This document shows, piece by piece, positions 53,523 through 63,259 of a stretch of 64,000 bases of DNA (position 1 is the first letter of the stretch; each line of letters begins with the position of its first letter). Under the pieces are notes generated by a model. It searched no databases, was not told the DNA's origin, and worked only from the letters and a program-made list of their open reading frames with translations. Both the position numbers and the translations under genes were made by a program. The DNA comes from an uncultured Candidatus Pelagibacter sp. (lineage in GTDB: Bacteria; Pseudomonadota; Alphaproteobacteria; Pelagibacterales; Pelagibacteraceae): NCBI GenBank assembly GCA_905616395.1, contig CAJQSQ010000006.1, forward strand, positions 1-64,000. The letters are read 5' to 3'.

Positions 53523-53578
53523 ATAATAAAAATTACAAATACCTTTAACAAAATTCGAATTTAAGTCCTTATAAGTTT

Positions 53579-54430
53579 TTAAGTCGTTTTTTTAAGAATA
53601 AATATAAAAATTATTGAAGTTACCATCATTATTAAAGCATAAGCAGCTGTTGGTACAATAAAAGTTGTTATATTTTCACCAAAAATTTGTGTACCAACGA
53701 AAAGAGCCAATGTTCCATTTTGAAGACCACATTCTATTGAAATGCATCTTTGCTGTGCAACTCCGGATGCAAAATATTTTGCAATATAAAAACCTATTAT
53801 CATCATTGATATGTTTAATAGCAAAGCAACCAAACCTGCATTCACAATATAAGAAATGATATTATCCCATTCCTCTATATAAATGGCAGCAAACACTAAC
53901 ATAAATAATATTACTGAAATTTTTTGAATTAGTGAGGCTTGCTTATCAATAAAATTTTTAGCAAAATGTTTAATTAACATTCCAATTATTACTGGAACTG
54001 TAACAACTAGAAACATTTTTAAAGCAATACTAGTCATAGATATTTCTTTAACAACGCTAATTCCAAAAAAATCAATAGATGTAAAAATTATAAATGGAAC
54101 AGAAATAATACTAACCAAACTAACAACTGCAGTTAGTGTTATTGAAAGGGCAACATCACCATTAGCAAATTTAGTAAGAACATTTGATGTAACACCACCA
54201 GGCGCACATGCAATTAACATTAACCCAACAGCAAGTTCTGCAGGCAAGTTTAGTAATAAAGCAATAGATAGTGCTATGATTGGTAGTAAAACTAATTGAC
54301 AAACAAAGCCAACCAAAAAATCTTTTGGAATTTTAGCTACTCTTATGAAGTCTTGGATAGTTAAACTCATTCCAAGCCCCAACATTATAAGAGCCAAACC
54401 TATTGGAGCTATCTTTGTTGCAATTTCCAT
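53579..54430 (-). CDS. Bile acid:sodium symporter family (BASS) transporter
   Basis: A 283-residue protein with nine or ten membrane spans and the BASS motif LMLIACAPGGVTSNVLTKFANGDVALSI (about 70-98), including the sodium-site Glu/Gln region ECGLQNGTLALFVGTQIF near 235. The family takes up organic anions with sodium. The real substrate in marine bacteria is often a small organic acid. Confidence 0.9.
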   Translation of the reverse strand: MEIATKIAPIGLALIMLGLGMSLTIQDFIRVAKIPKDFLVGFVCQLVLLPIIALSIALLLNLPAELAVGLMLIACAPGGVTSNVLTKFANGDVALSITLTAVVSLVSIISVPFIIFTSIDFFGISVVKEISMTSIALKMFLVVTVPVIIGMLIKHFAKNFIDKQASLIQKISVILFMLVFAAIYIEEWDNIISYIVNAGLVALLLNISMMIIGFYIAKYFASGVAQQRCISIECGLQNGTLALFVGTQIFGENITTFIVPTAAYALIMMVTSIIFIFILKKTT

Positions 54431-54504
54431 CTTAATTTTATGTTCACATTAAAATTAGATAATTTCTATTAAATAATGAAAGTAATTATTTTAAAAAATC
54501 TAAT

Positions 54505-56424
54505 CTATTTTGTAGGTAAATTGTTTAAGATTCTTTTTATCTGAGCTTGTGTCTTATAAAGAGATTTTAAGGAATATTGAGATAAATGGTCAGAGTCAGC
54601 AAAATACATCACTCCATCTTTTGCAAAGTAGCAGTGATTTGAATCACATAAATCATCAAAAACTTCTATGTAATTATTCCCTAAATACTTTTTAAGTTCA
54701 TTATTTATATTATTAAATTTTGAATTAAATATTTTTCGGTCAATATAAGTTTTTTCTTTGATATCCATTAATGATAAATGGTTAAATTTGAACTTTCTTG
54801 GTAGCTCACTTGCTATTGGGAAATTTGGAATAGCAATGGGTGACATTACTGACACTGATTTTCCACTCATTTTTAATTGATTTATTGTGTTAATTATAGC
54901 TCCAACTAATTCATCAGTACCAAATAGTTCACCAGAAATATTAGTATAATTGTCACGATACCAAGTCATTGAAAGAAAGACATGCTTAATATCTTTATCG
55001 TCTAATATACTGTTTAGGGTACTGTTAGCAATATCTATGCAACTAACGGCTCTATTTAGTTTAACAGTGGGTAGACAACCACTCATTGGAATCAAGATGC
55101 CCCTATAACCTTTGTTTTTGATTGCTTCAGCAATTAAAGGTGCATACATTTGTGCATGAGAGTTTCCAAAAATAGCAATTGTAGGTTTAAATTTTAAACC
55201 TTCTTCAATTACACATGCCCTAGAGGATGTTCCATATAAATAATAAGAAGATACAGGACATCTGTAGTTTGACCCATTTGTCACTGACCACTTTTCTATA
55301 AAATTTTCTGATGTATTTTGATTGACAAACTTTATTGCACTTAGACTAATTAGCGTACAAATTATAATTAGTAAAATTGTATGCACAAACTTAAAATGAC
55401 GTCGGAATGGAGTTTCGATATATTTATAAGATAAATAACCAAATATTAAACTAAGAAAAATACCAATTACTGATGTGAAAAATGGTGGGCTATCAACAAA
55501 ATAGTAAACAAGAATAACTGCGATTGGCCAATGATACAGATATATGGAATATGAAATTCTACCAATCCACACTGCAAAGATATTCTTAAAGATCCATAAA
55601 AGTGACAACTTACTTTTAAAGCTTGAATATATAAAAAATGTAGCACCCAAACTAACCATAATGGTTTGAATTATTAAATCTGTATTGGCGAGTAATCCAA
55701 AAAAAAGAGCTAAAACTGAAATAATTAAAATAACATTTAAATTGGAAGACTTTGAATTATTAGAGTTCAAATTCATAAATACCAGAAATCCACCCAATCC
55801 AAATTGCCAGGCTCGTGTTGGTAAAAGAAAAAAAGCAGGATTTGCTCCACCTAAGTGATGTAGATAAATCCAGAGTAAAAAACTTAAAATAGTTAATGCA
55901 AAAACTAGATAAGAAATGGGTATTTTTAATTTTTTTCTTATCCAGATACCTATCAATATAAAAGTAGGGTATAGAATGTAAAACTGCTCTTCAACAGAAA
56001 GTGACCAAATGTGAAGTAATGGTTTTAATTGATCGCTAGTACCAAAATATCCTCCATCCCGCCAAAAATAAAAATTTGACCAAAAAGTCTTTGCAGCTAC
56101 CAGCGAGGAAGCATACTTATTGATATCAGAATTTAAAAAAATATTAATAAGAACTAACGTTGTTAGTGTAAAAAAAACAAATAACGCTGGAAGTAAGCGT
56201 TTAATTCTTCGTTCATAGAATACCCTTAATGAATTTGTTGTATTGTTTTTTTGTAGTGAAATAAAATGGTCTGTTATTAGGTATCCTGATATTACAAAAA
56301 AAATATCAACACCAAGAAAACCATTTGGCATTATATGTGGAAAGAAATGGTAAATAACGACACTTATAATAGCAAGAGCTCGTAAGCCGTCTATCTCTGT
56401 ACGATATTTTAGGTCAATTATCAT
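54505..56424 (-). CDS. OafA-like acyltransferase with SGNH domain
   Basis: A 639-residue membrane protein. Residues about 1-350 form the acyltransferase 3 domain (EIDGLRALAIISVVIYHF at the start, FFVISGYLITDHF and WSLSVEEQFYILYP), with about ten spans. The C-terminal part is a periplasmic SGNH-type esterase/transferase domain (IFGNSHAQMYAPLI block I; FADSDHLSQYS as the Asp-x-x-His block). Such fusions O-acetylate surface polysaccharide or lipid. No glycan genes are adjacent. Confidence 0.9.
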   Translation of the reverse strand: MIIDLKYRTEIDGLRALAIISVVIYHFFPHIMPNGFLGVDIFFVISGYLITDHFISLQKNNTTNSLRVFYERRIKRLLPALFVFFTLTTLVLINIFLNSDINKYASSLVAAKTFWSNFYFWRDGGYFGTSDQLKPLLHIWSLSVEEQFYILYPTFILIGIWIRKKLKIPISYLVFALTILSFLLWIYLHHLGGANPAFFLLPTRAWQFGLGGFLVFMNLNSNNSKSSNLNVILIISVLALFFGLLANTDLIIQTIMVSLGATFFIYSSFKSKLSLLWIFKNIFAVWIGRISYSIYLYHWPIAVILVYYFVDSPPFFTSVIGIFLSLIFGYLSYKYIETPFRRHFKFVHTILLIIICTLISLSAIKFVNQNTSENFIEKWSVTNGSNYRCPVSSYYLYGTSSRACVIEEGLKFKPTIAIFGNSHAQMYAPLIAEAIKNKGYRGILIPMSGCLPTVKLNRAVSCIDIANSTLNSILDDKDIKHVFLSMTWYRDNYTNISGELFGTDELVGAIINTINQLKMSGKSVSVMSPIAIPNFPIASELPRKFKFNHLSLMDIKEKTYIDRKIFNSKFNNINNELKKYLGNNYIEVFDDLCDSNHCYFAKDGVMYFADSDHLSQYSLKSLYKTQAQIKRILNNLPTK

Positions 56425-56460
56425 AAATTATAATAAATAAAACTATTATCTCAATAAGCT

Positions 56461-56835
56461 TTAAGACAAATCAATAGCGTATTTTTTTAATGCTTCAATT
56501 GAAATAAGTCCTAAAGTTTTTTCATGTGTTCTTTTTAAGTAAATTGGGCAAGCCTTTTCAGCCTCCAAAGCTCTTACGTACCAACTTGCACAAACACACC
56601 AGCCATCTCCAGCTTTTAACCCTGGAAATCCAAATTCAGGATGAGGAGTTATCAAATCGTTACCAGCTTCTTTACACCACTCTAAAAATTCTGTTGTAAC
56701 CTTTGCACAAACTGTATGTACACCATGATCATTTTCATCTGTACTACAACAACCATCTCTATGCCACCCAGTTAAAGGATCATTAGAACATTCTTCTAGG
56801 TCTTCACCTAAAACGTTCTTTTGATTATCACTCAT
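56461..56835 (-). CDS. DUF2237 family protein
   Basis: A 124-residue Cys-rich protein matching DUF2237: NVLGEDLEECSNDPLTGWHRDGCCSTD, TVCAKVTTEFLEWCKEAGNDL and the closing PGLKAGDGWCVCASWYVRALEAEKACPIYLKRTHEKTL. Function unknown. Its ATG overlaps the hisI stop (TAATG), so the two are cotranslated. Confidence 0.9.
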   Translation of the reverse strand: MSDNQKNVLGEDLEECSNDPLTGWHRDGCCSTDENDHGVHTVCAKVTTEFLEWCKEAGNDLITPHPEFGFPGLKAGDGWCVCASWYVRALEAEKACPIYLKRTHEKTLGLISIEALKKYAIDLS

Positions 56836-57323
56836 TATATTTTTGTGGGATTAGGTTGGCCTTTGTAAACAACTTCAGGGTCAAAAGATTTTTCTTTTTC
56901 CTCAAATTTCATTTCAACTTCTCTACCATTTTCAATTGGACCTAATGGAATTGATCTATAAAAACAAGATCTATAACCAACATGACAGCTAGAACCATCT
57001 CCAATATCAACAGTTAACCATACAGAGTCTTGATCGTCATCAATTCTAATTTCTGTTACTTTTTGAGTGAAGCCGCTAGTTTTACCTTTATGCCAAATTT
57101 GCTGTCTAGATCTACTAAAGTAATGAGCTTCTTTAGTTTCTATGGTTTTTTTAAAAGCTTCAACATTCATGTATCCATGCATCAAAACATCTTTAGTTTT
57201 TGAACACATAGTAATGACTGGAATTAACCCATCATTATCAAATTTTGGTGAAAGGAGTTTTCCCTCCTCAATTTCGACTATATTTTCTCTCTTTTTAAAC
57301 ATAAGTAGGTAATTATGTAGCAT
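56835..57323 (-). CDS. hisI: Phosphoribosyl-AMP cyclohydrolase
   Basis: A 162-residue histidine-pathway enzyme that opens the purine ring of phosphoribosyl-AMP. Motifs: LMHGYMNVEAF, AHYFSRSRQQIWHKG and the Cys/metal segment SCHVGYRSCFYR. It is stand-alone, not fused to HisE. It lies away from other his genes. The ATG may be at 57323 or at the in-frame Met seven codons later (57302), which fits the conserved N-terminus better. Confidence 0.93.
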   Translation of the reverse strand: MLHNYLLMFKKRENIVEIEEGKLLSPKFDNDGLIPVITMCSKTKDVLMHGYMNVEAFKKTIETKEAHYFSRSRQQIWHKGKTSGFTQKVTEIRIDDDQDSVWLTVDIGDGSSCHVGYRSCFYRSIPLGPIENGREVEMKFEEKEKSFDPEVVYKGQPNPTKI

Positions 57324-57379
57324 ATTAGAAAATATATTAAATATTTTAAAAACGAGGATTTACTGTATAAACTTGCCTT

Positions 57380-57988
57380 ATGAAATTAGTAAAAGAGACA
57401 GATAGCAAAATTTTAGACACCAAAAAAGTTTCTGACAAAGAAGCTGAAGAGGCTTTTAAAACTATCTTAACTTGGATGGGTGAAGACCCTAGTAGAGAAG
57501 GATTATTAGAAACTCCTAAAAGAGTTGTTAAAGCATTTAAAGAATATTTTGGTGGTTATACACAAGATGCTGGACAGATTTTAGAAAAAACATTTGGTGA
57601 TGTAGAAGGTTATGACGATATGGTAGTTGAAAAAAATATTTCAGTTTCAAGTCACTGCGAACATCATATGGCACCAATAGTTGGAACGGCACATGTTGCT
57701 TATATTCCAAATGAAAGAGTTGTTGGTTTAAGCAAACTAGCAAGAGTTGTTGAGGTATTTTCAAAAAGATTACAAACTCAAGAGAGATTAACGATGCAGG
57801 TTGCAAAGGCTTTAATGGAATCGTTGGATGCAAAAGGTGTTGCGGTTACAATTGATGCGGCTCACCAATGCATGACTATGAGAGGCATTAAAAAAGAAAA
57901 TGCAACAACGGTCACAAATTACTTCTTAGGACAATTCAAAGAGGATTTAAGTATCCAAAATAGATACTTAAGATTTATTAGTAAGTAA
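57380..57988 (+). CDS. folE: GTP cyclohydrolase I
   Basis: A 202-residue enzyme making dihydroneopterin triphosphate, first in tetrahydrofolate synthesis. The zinc and active-site motifs SVSSHCEHHMAPI and CMTMRGIKK are complete. Folate supply matters for the many folate-linked demethylases of this window. Confidence 0.97.
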   Translation: MKLVKETDSKILDTKKVSDKEAEEAFKTILTWMGEDPSREGLLETPKRVVKAFKEYFGGYTQDAGQILEKTFGDVEGYDDMVVEKNISVSSHCEHHMAPIVGTAHVAYIPNERVVGLSKLARVVEVFSKRLQTQERLTMQVAKALMESLDAKGVAVTIDAAHQCMTMRGIKKENATTVTNYFLGQFKEDLSIQNRYLRFISK

Positions 57989-58009
57989 CTTTCTCGAGAG
58001 GAGATGGCC

Positions 58010-59011
58010 ATGTCAGATAATTTTAAAGCATTAGTAGTCAATCAAGAGGGTGAAAATTTTACTCGAGAAGTAAAATCAATAGATAAATCATTTTTAAAAC
58101 ATGGTGATGTACTTGTGAAAGTAGATTATTCAGACTTAAATTATAAAGATGCACTTATTTTAAATAATGGTGCAAAATTAGTAAAAGAATTTCCACACAT
58201 ACCAGGTATTGATTTTTCAGGAACTGTTTTAGAAAGTGATAATTCTAAATTTGTAAAAGGTGACGAGGTAATTCTTACAGGGTGGAGAGTAGGAGAAATT
58301 TATTTTGGTGGTTATTCTCAAATGGCAAAAATTAATGGAGATTTTTTAGTTAAAAAACCGAAAGACATTACATCTAAGCAAGCTATGATTTTAGGTACTG
58401 CTGGATTAACTGCTTTACTATGTTCTTTTGCAATTAAAGCACGAGAAGAACTTTTATTAGGAGAGAAAGTTAAAGATGTTTTAGTTACAGGAGCTTCTGG
58501 TGGTGTTGGAAGTATTGCGGTAATGATATTAAGTAAATTTGGTTATGATGTAACAGCTGTTACAGGAAAAGTTGAAAATGAAGAATATTTAAAATCATTA
58601 GGAGCAAAAAACATAATTAATAAAGCAGATTTAGACAAAGATGCTAGGCCATTAGATAAAGGTCTATGGGACGGTGTTGTTGACACGGTTGGTGGAAAGA
58701 TACTTGCTAATGCACTTGCGCAAACTAGAGACAATGGAATTGTTGCTGCTTGTGGTAACGCTTCTGACTATAAATTAAACACAACAGTTATGCCTTTTAT
58801 TATTAGAGGTGTTAAACTTTGGGGAATAAACTCTGTTACAGCATCTATAAAGAGAAGAGAGTTTGTTTGGAATGAGGTTAAAGGTCTTATTGATTTTGAA
58901 CAATTAGAAAAATCAATTAAAACTGTGAGCTTAGAAGATTTAATGGATATATTTCCAAAAATGTTAAAAGGAGAAACGTCTGGAAGATATATAGTTGATC
59001 TTAATAAATAA
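58010..59011 (+). CDS. acuI: Acrylyl-CoA reductase-like MDR oxidoreductase (AcuI/YhdH)
   Basis: A 333-residue medium-chain dehydrogenase without zinc ligands. Motifs: DLNYKDALILNNGAKLVKEFPHIPGIDFSGTV, the nucleotide loop VLVTGASGGVGSIAVMIL and a C-terminal LWGINSVTASIKRRE. AcuI reduces acrylyl-CoA to propionyl-CoA, used to detoxify acrylate from DMSP. The ATG at 58010 is chosen because GAGAGGAG ends 6 bases before it, whereas it abuts the ATG at 58004. A LysR gene starts directly at its stop codon. Confidence 0.88.
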   Translation: MSDNFKALVVNQEGENFTREVKSIDKSFLKHGDVLVKVDYSDLNYKDALILNNGAKLVKEFPHIPGIDFSGTVLESDNSKFVKGDEVILTGWRVGEIYFGGYSQMAKINGDFLVKKPKDITSKQAMILGTAGLTALLCSFAIKAREELLLGEKVKDVLVTGASGGVGSIAVMILSKFGYDVTAVTGKVENEEYLKSLGAKNIINKADLDKDARPLDKGLWDGVVDTVGGKILANALAQTRDNGIVAACGNASDYKLNTTVMPFIIRGVKLWGINSVTASIKRREFVWNEVKGLIDFEQLEKSIKTVSLEDLMDIFPKMLKGETSGRYIVDLNK

Positions 59012-59902
59012 ATGGATTGGGATAAACTAAAAATATTTCATGCAGTTGCAGAAGCTGGTAGCTTCACCAATGCAACTATAAACTTAAATCTTAGTCAATC
59101 TGCAATTAGTAGACAAATTCAATCACTAGAGCAAGATCTTAAAGTGCAACTCTTCGAGAGACACGCAAGAGGACTCACATTAACTGAAAATGGTGAATAC
59201 CTATTTAAAACTGCACATGACGTAATTAGCAAATTAAAAGAAGTTGAATCTACTTTAGGTGATCAAAAAAATAAACCAACTGGAAAATTAACAATCACAA
59301 CAGTTAGAAGTTTTGGAACTCACTGGCTTACACCCAAAATTCAAGAGTTCATGAATCTAAACCCAGAAATTGAGATTGAATTAATTTTTGATGATAAGGA
59401 ATTAGATTTGAGCACAAGACAAGCAGATATAGGTATTTTTATGAGAAGACCTAAGCAACTTAATTACATTCAAAAGAAATTAGTAGATATAAAATATTAC
59501 ATTTATGGGTCTAATAAATATTTAGAAAAATATGGTATGCCAAAAACAATTAATGACTTAAATAAACATAAGCTTATTTCATTTGGTAAGGGAGCACCAT
59601 CACCAGTTTATGATCCAGATTGGGTCTTAAAACTTGGAATTAAAGATACTAAAAAAAGAAAACCAGTCATGAAAGTTAACAGTGTTATGGGTTTACTTTT
59701 AGCAGTAGAGTCAGGAGTGGGACTTGCAGCACTTCCTGAATATTTAGTTTTTAATTCAAATAAAATAATAAAAGTTCTTCCAAACTCAGAAGGACCCATC
59801 ACAGAAGCGCATTTTGTTTATCCTCAATCGCTTAAAAATACAGCACGCATTACTGCCTTCAGAAATTTCTTGTTTAGTAAAATAGGTGACTGGAAGTCTT
59901 AA
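59012..59902 (+). CDS. LysR-family transcriptional regulator
   Basis: A 296-residue regulator. The N-terminal HTH (FHAVAEAGSFTNATINLNLSQSAISRQIQSLEQDL) and the downstream effector-binding domain are intact. It starts on the base after the acuI stop, so it is cotranscribed with it and may control the reductase in response to a small organic acid or acyl-CoA. Convergent with the ScfR-type gene. Confidence 0.93.
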   Translation: MDWDKLKIFHAVAEAGSFTNATINLNLSQSAISRQIQSLEQDLKVQLFERHARGLTLTENGEYLFKTAHDVISKLKEVESTLGDQKNKPTGKLTITTVRSFGTHWLTPKIQEFMNLNPEIEIELIFDDKELDLSTRQADIGIFMRRPKQLNYIQKKLVDIKYYIYGSNKYLEKYGMPKTINDLNKHKLISFGKGAPSPVYDPDWVLKLGIKDTKKRKPVMKVNSVMGLLLAVESGVGLAALPEYLVFNSNKIIKVLPNSEGPITEAHFVYPQSLKNTARITAFRNFLFSKIGDWKS

Positions 59903-61600
59903 TTAACTAGACTTATCGTTAACATAAACTGAAACACCCCTAGAATTAATATCAATATCAAATTTTTTATGAAGAGGGGGAAATGCTCTTTGTGAACAAT
60001 CTAATCTATCGCAAGTTCTACAGGATACACCAATTGGAATTTCTGTCTTTTTATCGCTAATATCAAGGTTTTCTGTATAGACAAATTCTTTTGCATATTT
60101 AGCCTCACATCCTAAGCCAATAGACAGAATACTTTTTGACTGACCATATCTACCAACACCTTTTTCAACAGTTCTAGCAATACAAACATATTTCTCTCCA
60201 TTTGTCATTTTACTAACTGCTGCTTGAATAATACCAGGTCTTGTAAAGGCAGAATACACATTCCATCTAGGACAAGCACCACCATATCTTGGTATTTCAA
60301 TCCCAGACAATGAAAATCTTTTTGAAATATTACCTGCAATATCAGTTCTTAACATATGAAAAGGAATGCCAGGTAGTTTAGGGTTTTGAAGACAAGTTAC
60401 TCTATGTGCGACCTGTTCAAAAGAAGTTGCAAAAGTATTTTGAAGAAGTTCAAGGTCGTATTTTAATTCTTTACATTCTGCATGAAATAATTTGTAAGGC
60501 ATTAAAATTGCGGCTCCACAATAATTCAATAGAGCAACCTGTGTTAGTTTTTTTGATTCATTGGAGGGGAAATTAAAATCAGACAAATATTTATTAATTT
60601 CTTTAGATGCTCCTTCTTGAGCAATTTGAGATGCAGCATGTAATTTTTTAGTTTCTAGAGTATTATAATCACTTAATAAAAGTTCTTTCGTATCCTTATT
60701 ATAAATTTTAGAAAAAGGCTTTCCTTCTTCTGGAATTATATCTTTAACAATTATTGAGTATTCAGATTTTAGAAAATCGCATAAAGCAATATATCTAGTT
60801 CGATTATTAACCTGAACTTTTTCAAAAATTTTATCTGCAAATTCTTCAAGCTTAGGGAAATAGTTTTTATTTTCTTGAAGAAAATCTGATATTACTTCTC
60901 CAGGAAATGCTGTTTTTCTACTATCAATTTTTTTTCCAGAAATATCTTCAACTTTATTAACTATAGCATGGTCTTTTTGTCTAAAATTATCTCCTAATTT
61001 AATTAATGCTTTTGCAATTTTTGGATTAGTATTTACTAAATCTTTTACTTCTGGGCCAAGTATATCCAGATCTTCGAATAATTGATCATCTAAAAGTTCG
61101 TAAATATCATTTTCTAAATTAACATCAGCCTTACTGGTTAAGTCAGATAGGTCCACTCTTAATTCTTTACTAACTTTAATTAATAGGTCACCATCGATAT
61201 TTCTTTTTCCACCTTCAATTAAATTTAGATAACTAGGAGAAATATTAATTTGTTCTGCAAATTTATTAGCCTGTAAACCTAATTGCCTTCTAAAGGCTTT
61301 TATTTTAGGGCCAATTTTTAAATCAGACTTATTGATATTTTTATTTTTTAAAAATTTTGTTATTGCAATTTTAGAATTTTCTAAATTAATTTCTTTTTCA
61401 CTTGTAAGATCAGACAATTCTATTCTCAACTCATTACAAATCTTAATTAGTAAGTCTGCATCAACATTTCTTTTTCCACTTTCAATTAGGTTTAAATAGC
61501 TAGGAGAGATATTTATTTGTTCAGCCAACTTTTTAGCTTGAAGACCTAATTTTTGTCTAAAGCTTTTTATTTTACTTCCAATTTTAGAGTTTATGCTCAC
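59903..61600 (-). CDS. ScfR/RamB-type regulator with duplicated HTH domain
   Basis: A 565-residue regulator of the short-chain fatty acid type: XRE helix-turn-helix, IrrE-like middle and the C-terminal domain ending CRTCDRLDCSQRAFPPLHKKF. Usual members have one N-terminal HTH and are about 470 residues. Here residues 7-75 (IGSKIKSFRQKLGLQAKK...) are repeated as 96-164 (IGPKIKAFRRQLGLQANK...), 89 residues apart, with high identity. The family controls isocitrate lyase, propionate and acetate genes. It is divergent from a small gene and aceA, with repeated TTTGTAAA sites between. The extra HTH probably reads paired sites. Confidence 0.88.
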   Translation of the reverse strand: MSINSKIGSKIKSFRQKLGLQAKKLAEQINISPSYLNLIESGKRNVDADLLIKICNELRIELSDLTSEKEINLENSKIAITKFLKNKNINKSDLKIGPKIKAFRRQLGLQANKFAEQINISPSYLNLIEGGKRNIDGDLLIKVSKELRVDLSDLTSKADVNLENDIYELLDDQLFEDLDILGPEVKDLVNTNPKIAKALIKLGDNFRQKDHAIVNKVEDISGKKIDSRKTAFPGEVISDFLQENKNYFPKLEEFADKIFEKVQVNNRTRYIALCDFLKSEYSIIVKDIIPEEGKPFSKIYNKDTKELLLSDYNTLETKKLHAASQIAQEGASKEINKYLSDFNFPSNESKKLTQVALLNYCGAAILMPYKLFHAECKELKYDLELLQNTFATSFEQVAHRVTCLQNPKLPGIPFHMLRTDIAGNISKRFSLSGIEIPRYGGACPRWNVYSAFTRPGIIQAAVSKMTNGEKYVCIARTVEKGVGRYGQSKSILSIGLGCEAKYAKEFVYTENLDISDKKTEIPIGVSCRTCDRLDCSQRAFPPLHKKFDIDINSRGVSVYVNDKSS

Positions 61601-61612
61601 TTTTTATCTCTT

Positions 61613-61706
61613 TTTTGTAAATTTTGTAAATTTAAATTTACAAAATATTAACCGAATTTACAAGTAAAATAGAGCTTTTTGATATCTTTTGTAAATTTTG
61701 TAAATT
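61613..61706. promoter_or_regulatory. Operator array for the ScfR-type regulator, aceA divergent region
   Basis: TTTGTAAA occurs at 61614-61621 and 61623-61630, and again at 61688-61695 and 61697-61704, each pair with a 9-base period. The 20-base doublet is identical in both places (61613-61632 and 61687-61706). TTTACAAA (61637-61644) and TTTACAAG (61657-61664) lie between in reverse. The second doublet directly precedes a TATAAT at 61708-61713. The word resembles the TTTGCAAA half-site reported for RamB/PccR-type regulators. Confidence 0.75.
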
Positions 61707-61707
61707 A

Positions 61708-61713
61708 TATAAT
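61708..61713 (+). promoter_or_regulatory. -10 box of the aceA-side transcript
   Basis: A perfect TATAAT with the second operator doublet covering the region where the -35 and spacer would be. The first ATG (61718) is only 4 bases downstream, so the small protein is either leaderless or its start is not used. Confidence 0.55.
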
Positions 61714-61717
61714 AACT

Positions 61718-61879
61718 ATGAATAAAGAAAATAAAAACCAAGAAAATCAGTCTCGAAACACAACAAAAGAAGATCAAAATCAGTCTAGCCAATCTGGTAT
61801 TTACTTGAGAGATGATCATTGTGATTGGGGTTCAAGCGGCATGAACGAATTTACTAACGAGTTTAGTGAAAACAATTAA
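61718..61879 (+). CDS. Small Asn/Gln-rich polar protein upstream of aceA
   Basis: A 53-residue hydrophilic protein, MNKENKNQENQSRNTTKEDQ onward, very rich in Asn, Gln and Ser, then a short block GIYLRDDHCDWGSSGMNEF. It is likely disordered apart from that block. It lies between the ScfR operators and aceA. It may be a real small protein, or an upstream frame that affects aceA expression. Family not recognised. Confidence 0.5.
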   Translation: MNKENKNQENQSRNTTKEDQNQSSQSGIYLRDDHCDWGSSGMNEFTNEFSENN

Positions 61880-61894
61880 GCCACTTTAAGCCAC
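61876..61894 (+). repeat. Two 9-base direct repeats, one helical turn apart
   Basis: TTAAGCCAC occurs at 61876-61884 and 61886-61894, 10 bases apart, between the small gene stop and aceA. It could be a regulator or translation-control element. Confidence 0.4.
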
Positions 61895-61940
61895 CAAAAG
61901 ACTAATTTTTGCAACTCTAAAACCTAGAAAGACTCTACCT

Positions 61941-63218
61941 ATGAGCTCAGAAGCTAATGTTTCATACGATCTAAAAAGATTTGCTGGTATTAAAAAAGAT
62001 TATACTCCTGAAGAAGTGGAGAGACTTAGAGGTTCAATAAAAATTGAATATTCGATGTGCAAACATCAATCAAAAAAACTGTGGGATCTTTTAAATTCAG
62101 AGAATTATATTAATACTTTGGGATCATTATCTGGAAACCACGCAATTCAACATGCTAAAGCAGGTTTAAAGGCAATTTATTTAAGTGGATGGCAAGTTGC
62201 TGCTGATGCAAATACTGCTGGGGAGATGTACCCTGATCAATCTTTATATCCATATGATAGCGCACCAAAGTTAGTTGAGTCGATGAATAACGCTCTAATT
62301 AGAGCAGATCAAATTCAACATATGGAATTAAATGATGGTGATATGCAGTCAAAAGATAGAACTGATTATATGCTGCCAATCATTGCCGATGGTGAAGCTG
62401 GATTTGGTGGACCATTAAATGTTTTTGAGTTAACAAAAAAGTTTATTAAAGCAGGAGCTGCTGGAGTTCACTTCGAAGATCAATTAGCTAGTGAAAAAAA
62501 ATGTGGTCATATGGGTGGTAAAGTTTTAGTTCCAACAGGAACAATGATTAAAAATTTAAAAGCTGCAAGACTTGCTGCTGATATTGCTGAAGTTCCATTA
62601 ATTATTTTAGCGAGAACAGACGCTAATGCTGCAAAACTAATTACAAATGATTTTGACGAAAATGATAAACCATTTTTAACTGGTGAAAGATCTCCTGAAG
62701 GTTTCCATTATGTTAAACAAGGTATAGAACAAGCTATCTCAAGAGGTTTAGCTTACGCTCCTTATTCAGATTTAATTTGGTGTGAGACTGCAACACCTAA
62801 CCTTGAAGAAGCTAAAAAGTTTGCAGACGCAATACATGAAAAGTTTCCTGGGAAATTACTTGCATACAATTGTTCTCCATCTTTTAATTGGAAGAAACAT
62901 TTATCAGATGCAGAGATTGCAACGTTCCAACAAAACATTAGTGAAATGGGTTATAAATTTCAATTTATTACACTTGCAGGTTTTCATACACAAAATATTG
63001 CAATTTTTGAACTCGCAGAAAAATATAAAACTGAAGGAATGACTGCTTATTCTAAAATTCAAGAACTTGAATTTGCTAGAGAGAAAGATGGTTACACAAG
63101 TGTCAAGCACCAACGTGAAGTCGGCACTTCTTATTTTGATGCAGTTTCAAATACTATAAGTAGTGGAAAAAGCTCTACAACTGCAATGGAAGGCTCAACA
63201 GAGTCTGAGCAATTTTAA
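61941..63218 (+). CDS. aceA: Isocitrate lyase
   Basis: A 425-residue enzyme splitting isocitrate to glyoxylate and succinate. The catalytic motif [10 protein letters not shown] is near residue 188, with the acidic metal ligands (ADGEAGFGG) and the [12 protein letters not shown] segment also present. In this window it is under a ScfR-type regulator, as expected for the glyoxylate shunt. Confidence 0.97.
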   Translation: MSSEANVSYDLKRFAGIKKDYTPEEVERLRGSIKIEYSMCKHQSKKLWDLLNSENYINTLGSLSGNHAIQHAKAGLKAIYLSGWQVAADANTAGEMYPDQSLYPYDSAPKLVESMNNALIRADQIQHMELNDGDMQSKDRTDYMLPIIADGEAGFGGPLNVFELTKKFIKAGAAGVHFEDQLASEKKCGHMGGKVLVPTGTMIKNLKAARLAADIAEVPLIILARTDANAAKLITNDFDENDKPFLTGERSPEGFHYVKQGIEQAISRGLAYAPYSDLIWCETATPNLEEAKKFADAIHEKFPGKLLAYNCSPSFNWKKHLSDAEIATFQQNISEMGYKFQFITLAGFHTQNIAIFELAEKYKTEGMTAYSKIQELEFAREKDGYTSVKHQREVGTSYFDAVSNTISSGKSSTTAMEGSTESEQF

Positions 63219-63259
63219 TTATTCTTTAATACGCCATCTAAATATGATTAAATATTTTG

